Part shown: in pieces, positions 1 through 10,721 of the stretch
Layout of the letters: each line of letters begins with the position of its first letter
Numbering within the stretch: the stretch's first letter is position 1
NCBI RefSeq assembly: GCF_932276165.1
Contig: NC_064012.1
Span: forward strand, 8,811,501 to 8,875,500
Source of the DNA: Plutella xylostella
Lineage: Eukaryota > Arthropoda > Insecta > Lepidoptera > Plutellidae
Length of the DNA: 64,000 bases
Direction: 5' to 3'
Position numbers and translations under genes: made by a program
Notes under the pieces: model-generated
Database searches by the model: none
Seen by the model: the letters and a program-made list of their open reading frames with translations, nothing else
Told to the model about the DNA's origin: nothing

Positions 1-1403
1 GTGACAATATCCCCGTAACAGTAGGAACTGCTCAAGGTTCGGTTCTTGGACCTCTTCACTACTTAACATATGTAAACGATGCCCCCAATGTCATAAAAGA
101 GTGTGATGTATTTCAATATGCAGACGATACTTGTATAATATCAGCACACAAAGATCTGGAAGCGGCCCTAAACGTACTACAATCTGATTTTACTAACATT
201 TGTAAGTGGTCCCATGATGCAGGTTTAGTATTAAATGCCGATAAAACAGTACTGCTACACATTCAATCGAGCCATAACGTAGTACAGGGTTCTGGAACAG
301 GTATTAAACTAATAGCCCATAACCACAACTGCTTACATCAAAATCTAAACGGCTGCAACTGCCCATTCATCAAGCAAGAAAAGAAACAGACTTACCTGGG
401 CTTGGTTATTGATGAGAGGTTAAACTGGAGTGCTCACATTGATCACGTCTGCGAAAAACTCCGATGCATCATGGGAAGACTAGGTGTAATTAAGAGCAAG
501 ATACCGTACACAATTAGATTAAATATTTATAAATCGCTCGCAGAATCACTAATCTTCTATGGCTTAACTAGCTACGGAAGAACCTTTAATACTTATCTTG
601 ACAGAATTTACGCATTACAACTACGCATACTTAAAATGCTGGTACCCCCAAAAATAAAAGAACAATTCAAAGATGATACTGAAGGTTTATTTCAACATTG
701 TAAAGTTTTACCAGTTCATAGAAATGTACACTATGCCCTGCTTAAAGAGAACTTCTTCAACTTGGATCTCCAACAAACAGTGTCCCATCCCATCTCAACT
801 AGAAAAATAACAAATAAAAAACTTATTTTACCACCAATTACGAACTTCTACGGGAAACGCACAACAAAATATTTAATACCAAAATTAATTAATCAAATTC
901 CAACTGATATAAGAAATGGCATTAACAACATGAACTTAAAAGAAACTTTAAAAAAACTTTTTTCTCATCAATAAAACATTAAACATACATATCATACAAG
1001 ATTAAACATTGTTTTACATGCTAAAAATGTATCATCCTGTATCTTGGTTAACTTGTTGAGTTACTTTTATCATATCTCTTTGTGAGCCTTTATTGTATAA
1101 TAAAAGATAGATAGCAACTGTACGCATACCAATGCTTTGCTCACCTCGCAATGACCAGAGAAATAAAGATTTTGCATGTACCCACGTAATAGTAATAAGC
1201 TTTTTATGTCTAGTAACTTTTGTTCGCAAGATAAAATTGAAATTAATTGTACCTACCTATTGATTGTAGCACTATATTTATGTATATATTTCAGTCGAGG
1301 AACCATAGTGCGCATATAAACCCTAACAGGTTTCTGACGCACTATTCATTTGTAACCTAAATGTATTTAATGTATTCTTAAATAAATAAATAAATAAATA
1401 AAT
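1..1403 (+). mobile_element. Non-LTR retrotransposon (LINE), 3' part, cut by window edge
   Basis: The sequence shows an open reverse transcriptase C-terminal half, then about 400 bases of AT-rich 3' untranslated sequence, then a tandem AAAT tract at about 1379-1403. A short tandem repeat instead of poly(A) is how CR1-like and related LINEs end. The 5' part lies outside the window. Clade assignment (CR1/Jockey-like) is inferred from the YADD-type box and the tail. Confidence 0.85.
3..974 (+). CDS. LINE reverse transcriptase, C-terminal part (partial)
   Basis: One frame is open from position 3 to the TAA at 974, about 323 residues. It begins inside the polymerase palm with the AQGSVLGP motif, followed by the catalytic YADD box (QYADDT) about 45 residues in. 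Then come the thumb region, the YLGLVIDERLNW stretch and a C-terminal region typical of CR1/Jockey-group ORF2 proteins. The N-terminal endonuclease and the first polymerase motifs are outside the window. No frameshift or stop is seen in this part, so decay is limited. In an active element the protein would copy element RNA at a nicked target site; whether this copy is active cannot be told from the fragment. Confidence 0.88.
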   Translation, partial: DNIPVTVGTAQGSVLGPLHYLTYVNDAPNVIKECDVFQYADDTCIISAHKDLEAALNVLQSDFTNICKWSHDAGLVLNADKTVLLHIQSSHNVVQGSGTGIKLIAHNHNCLHQNLNGCNCPFIKQEKKQTYLGLVIDERLNWSAHIDHVCEKLRCIMGRLGVIKSKIPYTIRLNIYKSLAESLIFYGLTSYGRTFNTYLDRIYALQLRILKMLVPPKIKEQFKDDTEGLFQHCKVLPVHRNVHYALLKENFFNLDLQQTVSHPISTRKITNKKLILPPITNFYGKRTTKYLIPKLINQIPTDIRNGINNMNLKETLKKLFSHQ

Positions 1404-2153
1404 ATTACGAGGCATGGGAGAACGATGATATAGGTGCTGAAAGTCTTGCTTTGTACCTACTGTAATTACTAGATGTATCCCTCAAGCTAATGATTTTTTT
1501 AAGTGGTTTAGATTTTTTTAAATATTTTCCCTCATTTAAAACCTCTTTATCACTGGATAAAAATAGGTTTGGTTAGTGGCTGCAAATGCAAAGCAGGTCA
1601 GATTTTGCCATTCTATTTTACTTCTATTTTTATTTACCAGGATGCAAGGACTTTGTATATATACTATATAGCAGGACTGAGTACTCGGAACCCAAAAGCG
1701 AGTCGAGCAGGAGGTGTAGTAAAGAGGCCGTTTGTCCCTTTCTAATAAGGGTTTTTGTAATTAAAATTTTTTCAGTACTCAGTCCTGCTATATATACAAA
1801 GTCCTTGCCAGGATGTAGTTCATAGCATAGAATAAAGAGACTACTTGTGAGACTTGTTTGTACTTGTTATTCTATGGTTCATAGACTAATATTGTGTGTG
1901 TAGTGATCTATACTCTAATAGTGATGTAGTTTTTACTTTTCAAATGATAGCATTACATTTTTCAGGATTACAACACTCAAGGTCAATAAGGTCATTCTTA
2001 AATTTGTTCTCATTGCACCCAATTAAATTGTGACTTGTTAAGAGAAATTTCAACCAATGAAGTCACGATATTTTTTATAAACAACCAATCACAGAGCAAC
2101 TTGATAAAAATAAATTATTTGCAAATTTCTATCAGACTTCAAAAAATTATTTC
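1404..2153. other. Tpi upstream region
   Basis: AT-rich sequence between the LINE tail and the presumed Tpi first exon. Apart from the inverted repeat at 1644-1808 I see no gene. The last 150 bases should hold the Tpi core promoter; no clear TATA box stands out. Confidence 0.4.
1644..1808. repeat. Small inverted-repeat (MITE-like) element
   Basis: The arm at about 1644-1684 (GCAAGGACTTTGTATATA followed by AGCAGGACTGAGTACT) is matched by its reverse complement at about 1774-1808. About 90 unrelated bases lie between them. The arms differ by a 5-base indel. The shape is that of a non-autonomous DNA transposon; no transposase is present. Confidence 0.6.
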
Positions 2154-2231
2154 AGTATCCTTTGGTCGTTGCTAGAGGTTACTTTTGAGCTGCTGCTTAT
2201 CTAAAACCGTGAATTTTTTATAGAAAACCAG
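2154..2231 (+). other. Tpi: Presumed non-coding exon 1 (5' UTR) of Tpi
   Basis: The Tpi start codon follows a splice acceptor (TTTTTCAG at 2807-2814) by only four bases, so an upstream untranslated exon is required. The best donor is CAG|GTAAGT with GT at 2232-2233. A TCAGT arthropod initiator match lies at 2152-2156. The exon end is fairly well supported; the start is a guess. Confidence 0.45.
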
Positions 2232-2544
2232 GTAAGTTAAGCTTTATTTGAGTTTTTATTAGAACGGGGCATCTAATTTCTTATCTGTAAGTTTCTGTCT
2301 TAAATTTTCTACGCCAATTGTATTAATGTACAGTGTACTTGGTAGTTCTTGACCTATCTCACGTATAAGCGAGCTGAGCAATTTATTGATTTTTCAAAGT
2401 TCCCTTTGAAATTCTTGAAGCCGTTATCATACTGTTCATTAATCTATTATGTAAGTAGCTATCAGTTGCAATGCAATGATACCAGCATACCTTAATAATG
2501 TGAGGTGGAGCCGAATTTAAATTCTTACCCTCTTTTTTTATAGC

Positions 2545-2715
2545 CTATTTGGTTTCCCGCTGCTGTGCAAAGGCCTCCCCTTTTTCCTTCCACACCCTTC
2601 GATCCTGTGCACCCTCAGCCCAGTTACTATCAAATTTGTCCAGGTCGTCCTGCCATCTCCGTCTCGGCCTGCCTCTCCGCCGGCGCCCGTCCCTATCTTG
2701 GCCTACCGGCCCGGG
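2545..2715 (-). mobile_element. Decayed LINE 3' coding fragment in Tpi intron 1
   Basis: Read on the minus strand, this GC-richer stretch encodes GRPRRRWQDDLDKFDSNW, then a KEKGEAFAQQ-like end before a stop. This matches the C-terminal tail seen in many insect LINE ORF2 proteins (compare the intact RTE at 39.8-42.9 kb, which ends with a similar RW.DDL...W..LGEAYVQQW pattern). It is a short remnant lying in intron 1. Confidence 0.65.
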
Positions 2716-2818
2716 TGTAATGTATTCTCTCCCAATGGGTTCTTACCCTCACAAAATTTTTTTGATAGTAAACTGTTTCAAGAATAATGTGTAACTTAGT
2801 CTTGTCTTTTTCAGAAAC

Positions 2819-5800
2819 ATGGGTCGCAAATTTGTTGTTGGAGGTAATTGGAAGATGAATGGAGACAAGAACACAATCCATGAAATCATCACAACTCTGT
2901 CGAATGGACCTCTGGACCCCAATGTTGAAGTAAGCTTCAATTTATTTACAATAACTGACATTGCTATGACCTCCAGCTATCGACAAGTCACCCTCAAAAA
3001 CTATTGAAGGAGACCCTAGTTGAGAATGCAGATGATTTATGTTTGCGATGATGAAATAATCAGAGTAATCAACCAATAATATCTATTATACTACATACAA
3101 TAATGTATATTGTACTCGCATTTCCCGCAATCTTTTCTTCCATTTGTAGTTTCTGAGATTTCGTGATGAGACGTGACCATTTGCTTTTATAAATATAGAT
3201 TGTTGGCCTATTTAGACATAGAACACACATTGGACTACCTGCAAATATATAACTAAGATATTTTTCCTGTGCCTATACCTATAAATGAGCATTGTAACAT
3301 AGATAACTAATTGCAATGAAATTCATGCAGGTTGTCATTGGTATACCGGCCATCTACCTAGCTTATGTGCAGAGCATTGTTCCGGACAACCTTAAGGTTG
3401 CCGCGCAAAACTGCTGGAAGGTGGAAAAGGGAGCTTTCACTGGTATGTATCTATATTCTCACTAAAAGATACTATTTTTTTGTAATTATGGTTTTTGGCG
3501 TATGACAAGCCAGTCAGATGATCAATGATTGGATGAATGGTGTTGTGTTTAGAGACCCTATGACTGATAATGCTGAAGGACTCTGCTTTGATCCCCAACC
3601 ATATCTCTAATCTAAATGGTCTACATCTGCGTACAATGGAGATTTTTTATTTATTGGTCCATGTGCTGAACATCCTTTATAAAAAGAGCAGTTCATGCGT
3701 TCAGGAATTATTTTAATTTAAGTTTAAAAAAAAATTCATGACATTGTTGTAATTTTTCAGGTGAGATCTCCCCAGCAATGATAAAAGATGTTGGCTCTGA
3801 GTGGGTCATCCTCGGTCACTCGGAGAGGCGAACCATCTTCAAAGAAACTGATGAATTGGTGGCAGAAAAGGTAAACTTTTATGACTTTACTCTGTTCTGT
3901 GCAGTGCAGCATATTTTTAAAACAGGTTGATCGCATTTGCATATATGAGGAAAGTGAGGCTGAAGTGCTTGTTTAAAGAAACCTATGACCAGCAGGGGAT
4001 GAATAATTACGCTGTGGATTAGTGATGTAACGAATATTCGCATTCGCATTCGCATTCGCGAATATTCGCATTTTTTTGGATATTCGCATTCGCATTCGCA
4101 TTCGCAAAATTTTGTGCGAATGTTTGCGAATATCAGTACTTATTAAAAAACTATTTGAAAATAATGGTAGATAGGTTAACAAAATCTAAATCCATTCGTC
4201 TATAACCTTTTAATTACAAGTTACCCTGTTAATCACATTTCCAGTCTTACTTTATCATTTGGTATTATTTATTTACTTTGGGAAATGAAACTTTACATAT
4301 TATAGTTAATAGTTTCATAAGACCTAAACATAATAAAAAAGCGTATTTTGACAGTATACAGGGTTATTTGCAAGTAGACCTGATCCTTTCAGGAGGTGAT
4401 AGAGGAGGCCTTTTTCAGTCGATTGAACCCTATATTGCATTATCCAAAACTTAACCATTTCCAAAATAGTTAATATTTAGTTAAGTTTTTTTTATTTTTT
4501 TGTCAAATTGTTATGCTTAGCACCGAAAATAAAAAAAAAACTAGCCATATTTCAATATTTTTTAAGTTTTTTTGCATAAAAAAGTGTAAAATAATCAAAT
4601 GTGCATTAATTGACTTTAATTAGACATAATATAAGTCAATTAATCAAAAGAGTTAAACATTTTTTTAAAATATTCACAACGTAAAAAAAAGTTTAATTTA
4701 AAAAGAATATCATATGACAATTTTTTACGCACTTCAGCTTTAAAACATTATCAGCTTATAAGCTTTCAAATAAGATATTTCAATATCAAATCGATTTAGG
4801 TATCACCAACATATGGCCAAAACAACCAGCACAGGCGGACAAAATTCAATAGGAAAACTAACAATATTAGCCCAATTTAAAGGTAAAAAGTGTGATTGTT
4901 TTCAGTCCTGTTGACTTTAGTATGGAAACCTCTATTGAGTTTTCTTCTATTTTTCTGGTTGTTTTGGCCATATCTTAGTGATACCTAAATCGTTTTGATA
5001 TTGAAATATCTTATTTGAAAGCTTATAAGTTGACAATGTTTTTAAGCTGAAGTGCACAAAAAATTGTCATATGACATTCTTTTTTAATTTAACTTATTTG
5101 TTTTTACGTTTTGAATATTTTTTTAATGTTTGACTATTTTGAGGTATCTATTGTGTCTAATTTAAGTCAATTAATGCACATTTGATTTTTTTAATTAGTT
5201 AATTTTAGGTTTCACTTATTTATGCAAAACAACTAAAAAAGTTATTGAAATAGTTTTTTTTTATTTTCAGTTTTAAGCTTAAATTTTTTGAAAAACATAA
5301 AAAAACTTACATATTCAATATGTTAGAAATGGTTAAGTTTCGGACAATGCATTATAGGATTCAATCGACTGAAAATGTCTTCCTCTATCACCTCTTGGAA
5401 GGATCAGGTCTACTTTACCAATAACCCTGAAGTGTCAGAGCAAGACAGCCATAGATTTAAATATTTTAAATGTTTCGTGTAAGTCGTCCTCAGAAACCGC
5501 ACACAGTCGCAATGTGTCGTAACAGTTACGGGGCTAACTAAAGTGTACTTTAAAAAAAAACTGCGACAATTATTGGCTAGTCTGATTCGGAATGCGTCTA
5601 GAACGGAATGTACCTCGTCCAGTACTAGATAGTCACCAAACCATGCAAATGGCCCCAAATTTTAACACAAACTGAATATTCGCATTCGCATTCGCGAATG
5701 TCGATATCATATATTCGCATTCGCATTCGCATTCGCGAATGTCCAAAAACACACATTCGTTACATCACTACTGTGGATGATGATATCATAATAAATATGA

Positions 5801-8800
5801 TGAGTCACATAATCCATGTGACTCTAGCCCAGTTTCTCATTTCAGCATTGCCATTTCTCCATACATTTATAAAAATCTGTTTTGTGTGAAACATATGATG
5901 CTGATAGGTGCACGCTAAGTTTAAATTAGCGTCCAATCAAAGCATCATAAAGTATGCACTTTTACGGTTGAAAAGGCTTGGTAGCTTCTTGGTAGCCTTA
6001 TGATCGGATCGCTGGTAGTAGAAGCAATGTTTATTGATATATTACAAGGGGTCATTGACATAGAAGAGAACTTAATATGCGATGTAGTTTGCGGGATAGT
6101 GACATCTATGTATAATACGACAAAGCTATTTGATAACTGAACAACGGTTTTAAATATTATAAAGACATATATAAATAATACATACATGCATATATATGTC
6201 GCAGGCATCTGGTTTAATCTCCTGTTTGATTGAACCGCTAGCCCGTTCATTGGATGACGCTACTCAGTTGAATGACTAAAGAACAACTCGTCAAGTGGTT
6301 GACTGTAACGTCCAACGTCTTGACTGAACGTTATTCAGCCGGGTTCCGCTCATCTCGCATAATCTTTATTGACCAAAACTCATTTCGCATAACTCGTATG
6401 GTCTAAACTTTTTTGGCCGAACCATCACTTTGCCAAGACTTATGTGGCATAAGGCTCGTTTCGTCTAAAACTCTTTAGGCACAATCTAACTACTCCTAAG
6501 TTTCGTTTGCTCAAATTTATGTTCGTCTATACCTATGTATAATCTTGTTTCTCCTAATGTTATCTTAATAAATAATATATATTAAGTATGTAGTAAATGT
6601 ACAAATTGTGGTATTTTTCTCCTACATCCCGAAAATCACGATATTGTATGATCAAAAAATCGAAAGTTAAAGACCAATATAATTATTACAAACCCCATGA
6701 GATCGAAACCTAAAAATAGGTGCGACGACGAGCAAAGCGAGGAGGAGCGTGTTAGGTGCACATGTTCATCAAAACCAAAGCGGAGCGCAGCGAAGCGGAG
6801 CGGAGCGTTTTCCAAACAGCGGAAACAATACAAGGCACCAGTTTGCGCTATGTAGGGAGACGCTCCGTCAAAGTTAAAGCCAAACGAATATTATTACTTT
6901 GTATAAACCTATGCCATAGCATTATTAGGCTATTCAAGATTTGGCAATACCATTATTAGGCTAAACAATGTTATTCGAAATAACTTTTTACTAAATGAGA
7001 TTTATGCCATACGATTTTCGGCGTAACGAGACTTTGACCAAACGTTACTATGCAATACGAGATTAGGCAAATAAATCTTATGCCAAAAAAGGTAGAACCT
7101 ATTCAGCCAAGTCGTTAAATGGGATATAGTATAGCAACTTTGTAATGTCTGGTTAGGATGAACATGACCAGACAAGAGTCAACAAAAAGACTATGTTACA
7201 AAGCTCTCATCTCACAAATTAACTATACAATAACAATAAACGTATCTTCATATTGTTGTTCATAATTATCCAGTTTCAGCACATTTTTTTCTTTGAAACT
7301 ATCCGCCGGCGGTGTAATAATAGGTAAATCCATGTTGTCACACTATTCCAACATAAATAACGCACATAAAACTAATTTATTTGCAAAATATAACAATACA
7401 AGTGCTTTTTGTGTCAGCTGTTCGCTGTTAGACGCCATATTTGTTTTATTCACCACCTGACTGATTTTAAGTCTGCTAACTAGTTGGACGTTTTGTGACG
7501 CTTGTACAATCAACGTTCGGCCTAGTCATACAACTGAATAGCGTCATCCAATGAACGGGCTAGTGGTTCAATCAAAAAGAAGATTAAACCAGATGCCTGC
7601 GACATATATATGTCGCAGGCATCTGGTTCGACGTCTTGACTGAACGTCATTTAGCGAAGTCGTTGAATGGGATATAGTATAGCAACTTTGTAATGTCTGG
7701 TTAGGGTGAACATGACCAGACAAGAGTCAACAAAAAGACTATGTTACAAAGCTCTTATCTCACAAATTAACTAAACAATAACAATAAACGTACCTTCATA
7801 TTGTGGTTCATACTATCCAGTTTCGCCACAATTTTTTCTTTGAAACTATCCGCCCGCGGCGTAATAATAGGTAAATCCATGTTGTCACACTATTTTAACA
7901 CAAATAACGCACTTTAAAGCTAATTTATTTGCAAAAAACTAACAATATAGGTGTTTTTTGTCTCAGCTGTTAGCTGTTAGACGCCATATTTGTTTTATTC
8001 ACCACCTGACTGATTTTAAGTCAGCTAACTAGTTGGACGTTTTGTGACGCTTGTACAATCAACGTTCGGTCTAGTCATACAATTGGATAGTGCCATCCAA
8101 TGAACGGGCTAGTGGTTCAATCAAACAGGAGATTAAACCAGATGCCTGCGACATATCTGGGGGCACGGCAGTGCACCTACCAAGTCTATACATATTACAA
8201 GACTACAAGTGTACTTTAACCTTACTCAATTGCTCTCTTTTCCAGGTTGCTCATGCTCTGGCCACCGGGCTAAAGGTGATTGCCTGCATCGGGGAGACTC
8301 TCGAGGAGAGAGAAGCGGGTAAAACCGAGGAGGTGGTGTTCAGACAGACGCTGCCGCTGATCGCTGCCATCGGCGACAACTGGGACCGAGTGGTGCTGGC
8401 CTACGAGCCCGTCTGGGCCATCGGCACTGGCAAGACCGCGTCTCCTGCTCAGGTAATGCTTACAGTATTTGGTCTGTTCATATGAACTATTTGTAAAAGA
8501 TATCATCAAGATTAGATTACTTACACAGTTATAAATCCGCATCTGATATGCTTGACAGTTTATAAAATAATAAATTTAAGTACAAATCAGCTGTTATGGT
8601 TTTGAGTTGGCTATACTCATGAATAAACACGTGTAACTATTATTGTGGTTCGCGTTTATTAAAAAAAAACAAAAAACGTTTCCGCAATTATGTTTGTATA
8701 CAATTATTTAAAATAAGTCAAAAGGACAACTTCTTTCACTAACCCAAAAAAGGCCAAACATAAGATTTCAACAAGAGTGTCCTACAACCGCTGCGCTGCC

Positions 8801-9017
8801 CCCTTCACAGGCGCAAGAAGTGCACGCCGCGCTCCGCAACTGGCTCGTGTCCAACGCGTCGCCCGCAGTGGCCGAGGCGGTCCGCATCCAGTACGGCGGC
8901 TCGGTGACCGCGGCCAACGCCAAGGAGCTGGCGGCCTGTCCCGACATCGACGGATTCCTCGTCGGAGGCGCCAGCCTCAAACCAGAGTTCGTTGACATCG
9001 TCAACGCCACCATGTAA
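2819..9017 (+). CDS. Tpi: Triosephosphate isomerase (five coding exons)
   Basis: Coding exons are 2819-2929, 3331-3442, 3761-3870, 8246-8452 and 8811-9017. All junctions are GT-AG, the phases join, and the product is 248 aa, the usual family length. The enzyme interconverts dihydroxyacetone phosphate and glyceraldehyde-3-phosphate in cytosolic glycolysis. Family landmarks are all present: GGNWKMNG with Asn11/Lys13 near the N-terminus, the electrophile His in ILGHSERR, the catalytic Glu in YEPVWAIGTGK followed by the mobile loop, YGGSVTAAN, and GFLVGGASLKPEF at the end. The start is fixed by MGRKFVVGGNWKMNG immediately after an acceptor. Intron 3 (3871-8245) is 4.4 kb and packed with DNA transposons; the last two exons are strikingly GC-rich at third positions. 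Tpi is a single-copy, Z-linked marker in many Lepidoptera (known). I see nothing broken. Confidence 0.98.
4020..5770. mobile_element. hAT-like non-autonomous DNA transposon with 8-base target duplication
   Basis: The element begins TAGTGATGTAACGAAT (4020) and ends with the reverse complement ATTCGTTACATCACTA (5770). It is flanked on both sides by CTGTGGAT (4012-4019 and 5771-5778). An 8-base duplication and a YARNG-type terminus fit the hAT superfamily. Just inside each end are runs of the hexamer ATTCGC (about 4033-4130 and 5677-5745), inverted relative to one another. No transposase ORF is present. It sits in Tpi intron 3. Confidence 0.85.
4359..5429. repeat. Long fold-back repeat inside the hAT-like element
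   Basis: The left half (from CAGGGTTATTTGCAAGTAG at 4359) and the right half (ending with ACCAATAACCCTG at 5429) are imperfect reverse complements over most of their length. The transcript could therefore fold into a hairpin about 1 kb long. A diverged relative of the same family lies at 28323-29480. It may be a second element inserted into the hAT-like one; I see no clean target duplication around it. Confidence 0.7.
6198..7603. mobile_element. Inverted-repeat element, copy A, carrying a nested insertion
   Basis: The ends are GTCGCAGGCATCTGG (6198) and its reverse complement CCAGATGCCTGCGAC (7603). Inverted similarity continues inward for about 80 bases, through GGTTCAATC and CCCGTTCATTGGATGACGC. 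Copy B (7612-8152) follows after only 8 bases, and the two share the last ~500 bases in direct orientation. An AT-rich tetramer ATAT borders the termini. Family unknown. The element lies in Tpi intron 3. Confidence 0.75.
6341..7099. mobile_element. Element nested in copy A, with 9-base duplication TATTCAGCC
   Basis: TATTCAGCC occurs at 6332-6340 and again at 7100-7108, and between them lies 759 bases starting GGGTTC and ending GAACC. Copy B keeps the uninterrupted site (about 7644-7660, diverged), which confirms an insertion. The interior repeats short units such as TTTGGCC and GGCATAA in both orientations. A second, diverged copy lies at 22743-23185. Superfamily uncertain; a duplication of 8-9 bases would allow hAT, P or Mutator types. 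Confidence 0.75.
7612..8152. mobile_element. Inverted-repeat element, copy B (shorter)
   Basis: It begins GTCGCAGGCATCTGGTT and ends GCCTGCGAC at 8152. Compared with copy A it lacks the left ~130 bases and the nested insertion. It matches copy A closely from about 7105 onward. It ends only 93 bases before Tpi exon 4. Confidence 0.7.
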
Positions 9018-9450
9018 ACTCTCCGGCCAAAGCTCGCCAGTTCACTATGTTGAGGCATTCGTGGAAACGCTTAGCGTTTGGCTTTTGTCGTTTTCTCTTC
9101 TGTGACTTCTGTTTGACATAGTGTTATTGGTGGGTATGAGTTGCTTAAGATAATCCGTGTGCAATGTATCCAGCACAATCTTAATGTGTAGGTTGAACGA
9201 TTGTTCTATGTGTCTATATTAAATGTTGTCTAAATGTATATAGGATCAAATTTTTATTTTGTTGATTTATAAATCAAGAGATTCTCGTGTAAAAATTTAA
9301 CAGGTTTGCAACCTTTAAATCCATATTTATTAAACTTAAAGCGGCGATCAGACTAGTTTACTACTAGACTAGTTAAAACTTTATGGTGTCATCAAATCAG
9401 CCATGCAGTTTTTGTTATGATTGAAGATGAAAAAATATTATAAATAAATT
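9018..9450 (+). other. Tpi: Tpi 3' untranslated region
   Basis: Sequence after the Tpi stop contains ATTAAA near 9218 and AATAAA near 9443, either of which could direct cleavage. No coding potential seen. Confidence 0.5.
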
Positions 9451-10721
9451 TTAATCATAATTCTTTTTTTATTTTATTTTAGCAAGCCCTTTTAGATTGT
9501 AAAGGTGACTATGGATATTTTTGGTTAACTCTTTATAAATAATCCATAGGAAACGATGTCCCTTATAAATGTAATATGAATAGTATGAATAAAAATATTT
9601 AAAAGAAACACACAATTCTAAACATGTTAAAAAAATATATTTGATATAAAAATATTACAAACTTCATATTACAACTAAATTATTTAAAGTATGCTATGAC
9701 GACAAAACACATTATTTACCAAAATACTTTTCCTTTAGGCCATATATATAATTAAATTCTACCTTAAATAACCTAATTATTGCAAGCCTATGTACCAATA
9801 TTAATATGAATGTAAGTAAAGCCCTAAACCACCGATGTAATCTATGCTGTAAGCAATTCAATATTTTGTTTTACATATTAATGAAAAGAGTATTACAATC
9901 TTATATTTTTCATGTAGTCATAGGTAGGGATAGATTTTATGCACTCGCGAGCTATAAAAAAAATCCACTCACAAAATGCCTACTTATATACCCAATTTTG
10001 TAAAGCCTTTAATATAAACCCATTATTTGAGTTTGTTATAGAACAACGCGGACTCGGGTAAGTATGTTTGATTATTTTATATTTTATTATTTTTTGATGT
10101 TATGAGTAATTAATTGGGGGCTATGTCATCAGAACTTTTTCATTGCTCGTGAGTGTATCAGGTATATCTTCAAAAAGTACTTATATTATTGACCGCAGAC
10201 AGGCTCCGAGTTACGCAGGTGGTTTCATAAGGCATACAATATTTTTCATTCTCATAGTAGGTATGTATTTACAATAATTATGATGGTCAGAGGTCGAGTG
10301 ATAATGTTATGACATTACTCATAGGCAAAAATATGTGTCTACAATTTCAACATTATTTTGGTAAGTTTGTATGAAATTTATAATGTTTTGTTAATTTGTG
10401 AACACAAATTACCTTTAATACAATAAGGCGCCAGTAAAATTCGCGTCCATTCGGCAGAGACGGGTCCTACAATGAACAAAAAATCTCTTTTCCTTAACTA
10501 TTTGAACGAGTTATTTGTAAATCTAGTTTGATAACATTATACACACTAAAATGACTAACTAAAACCCTTTGTACTTCCAATGTTTCTCATAACATCACTC
10601 GAGCATTATGCTTGGTGAGGCAGAAAAAACAGATGACCTTACTTAATGACGATGATGACTATTCGTTGTGACGTAAACAAGGCAAGAAGTTGTCGTGATA
10701 ATTTGTGGCAAGAATGTTGTT
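9451..10721. other. Intergenic between the Tpi and reductase 3' ends
   Basis: AT-rich spacer between two convergent genes. It holds the MITE at 9942-10157 and one copy of the AGAACAACGCGGACTCGG motif (about 10041-10058). No gene seen. Confidence 0.5.
9942..10157. mobile_element. Mariner-like MITE (ACTCACGGGCAATG family)
   Basis: The ends CACTCGCGAGC and its inverted counterpart GCTCGTGAGTG are flanked by TA-rich sequence. The right terminal stretch AGAACTTTTTCATTGCTCGTGAG matches the better preserved copy at 36658-37704. The interior is diverged. Confidence 0.6.

Noticed and set aside
8090..8485. Tpi exon 4 extended upstream as one 131-codon frame
   Set aside because: The first part is transposon sequence; the acceptor at 8245 and homology place the exon start at 8246.
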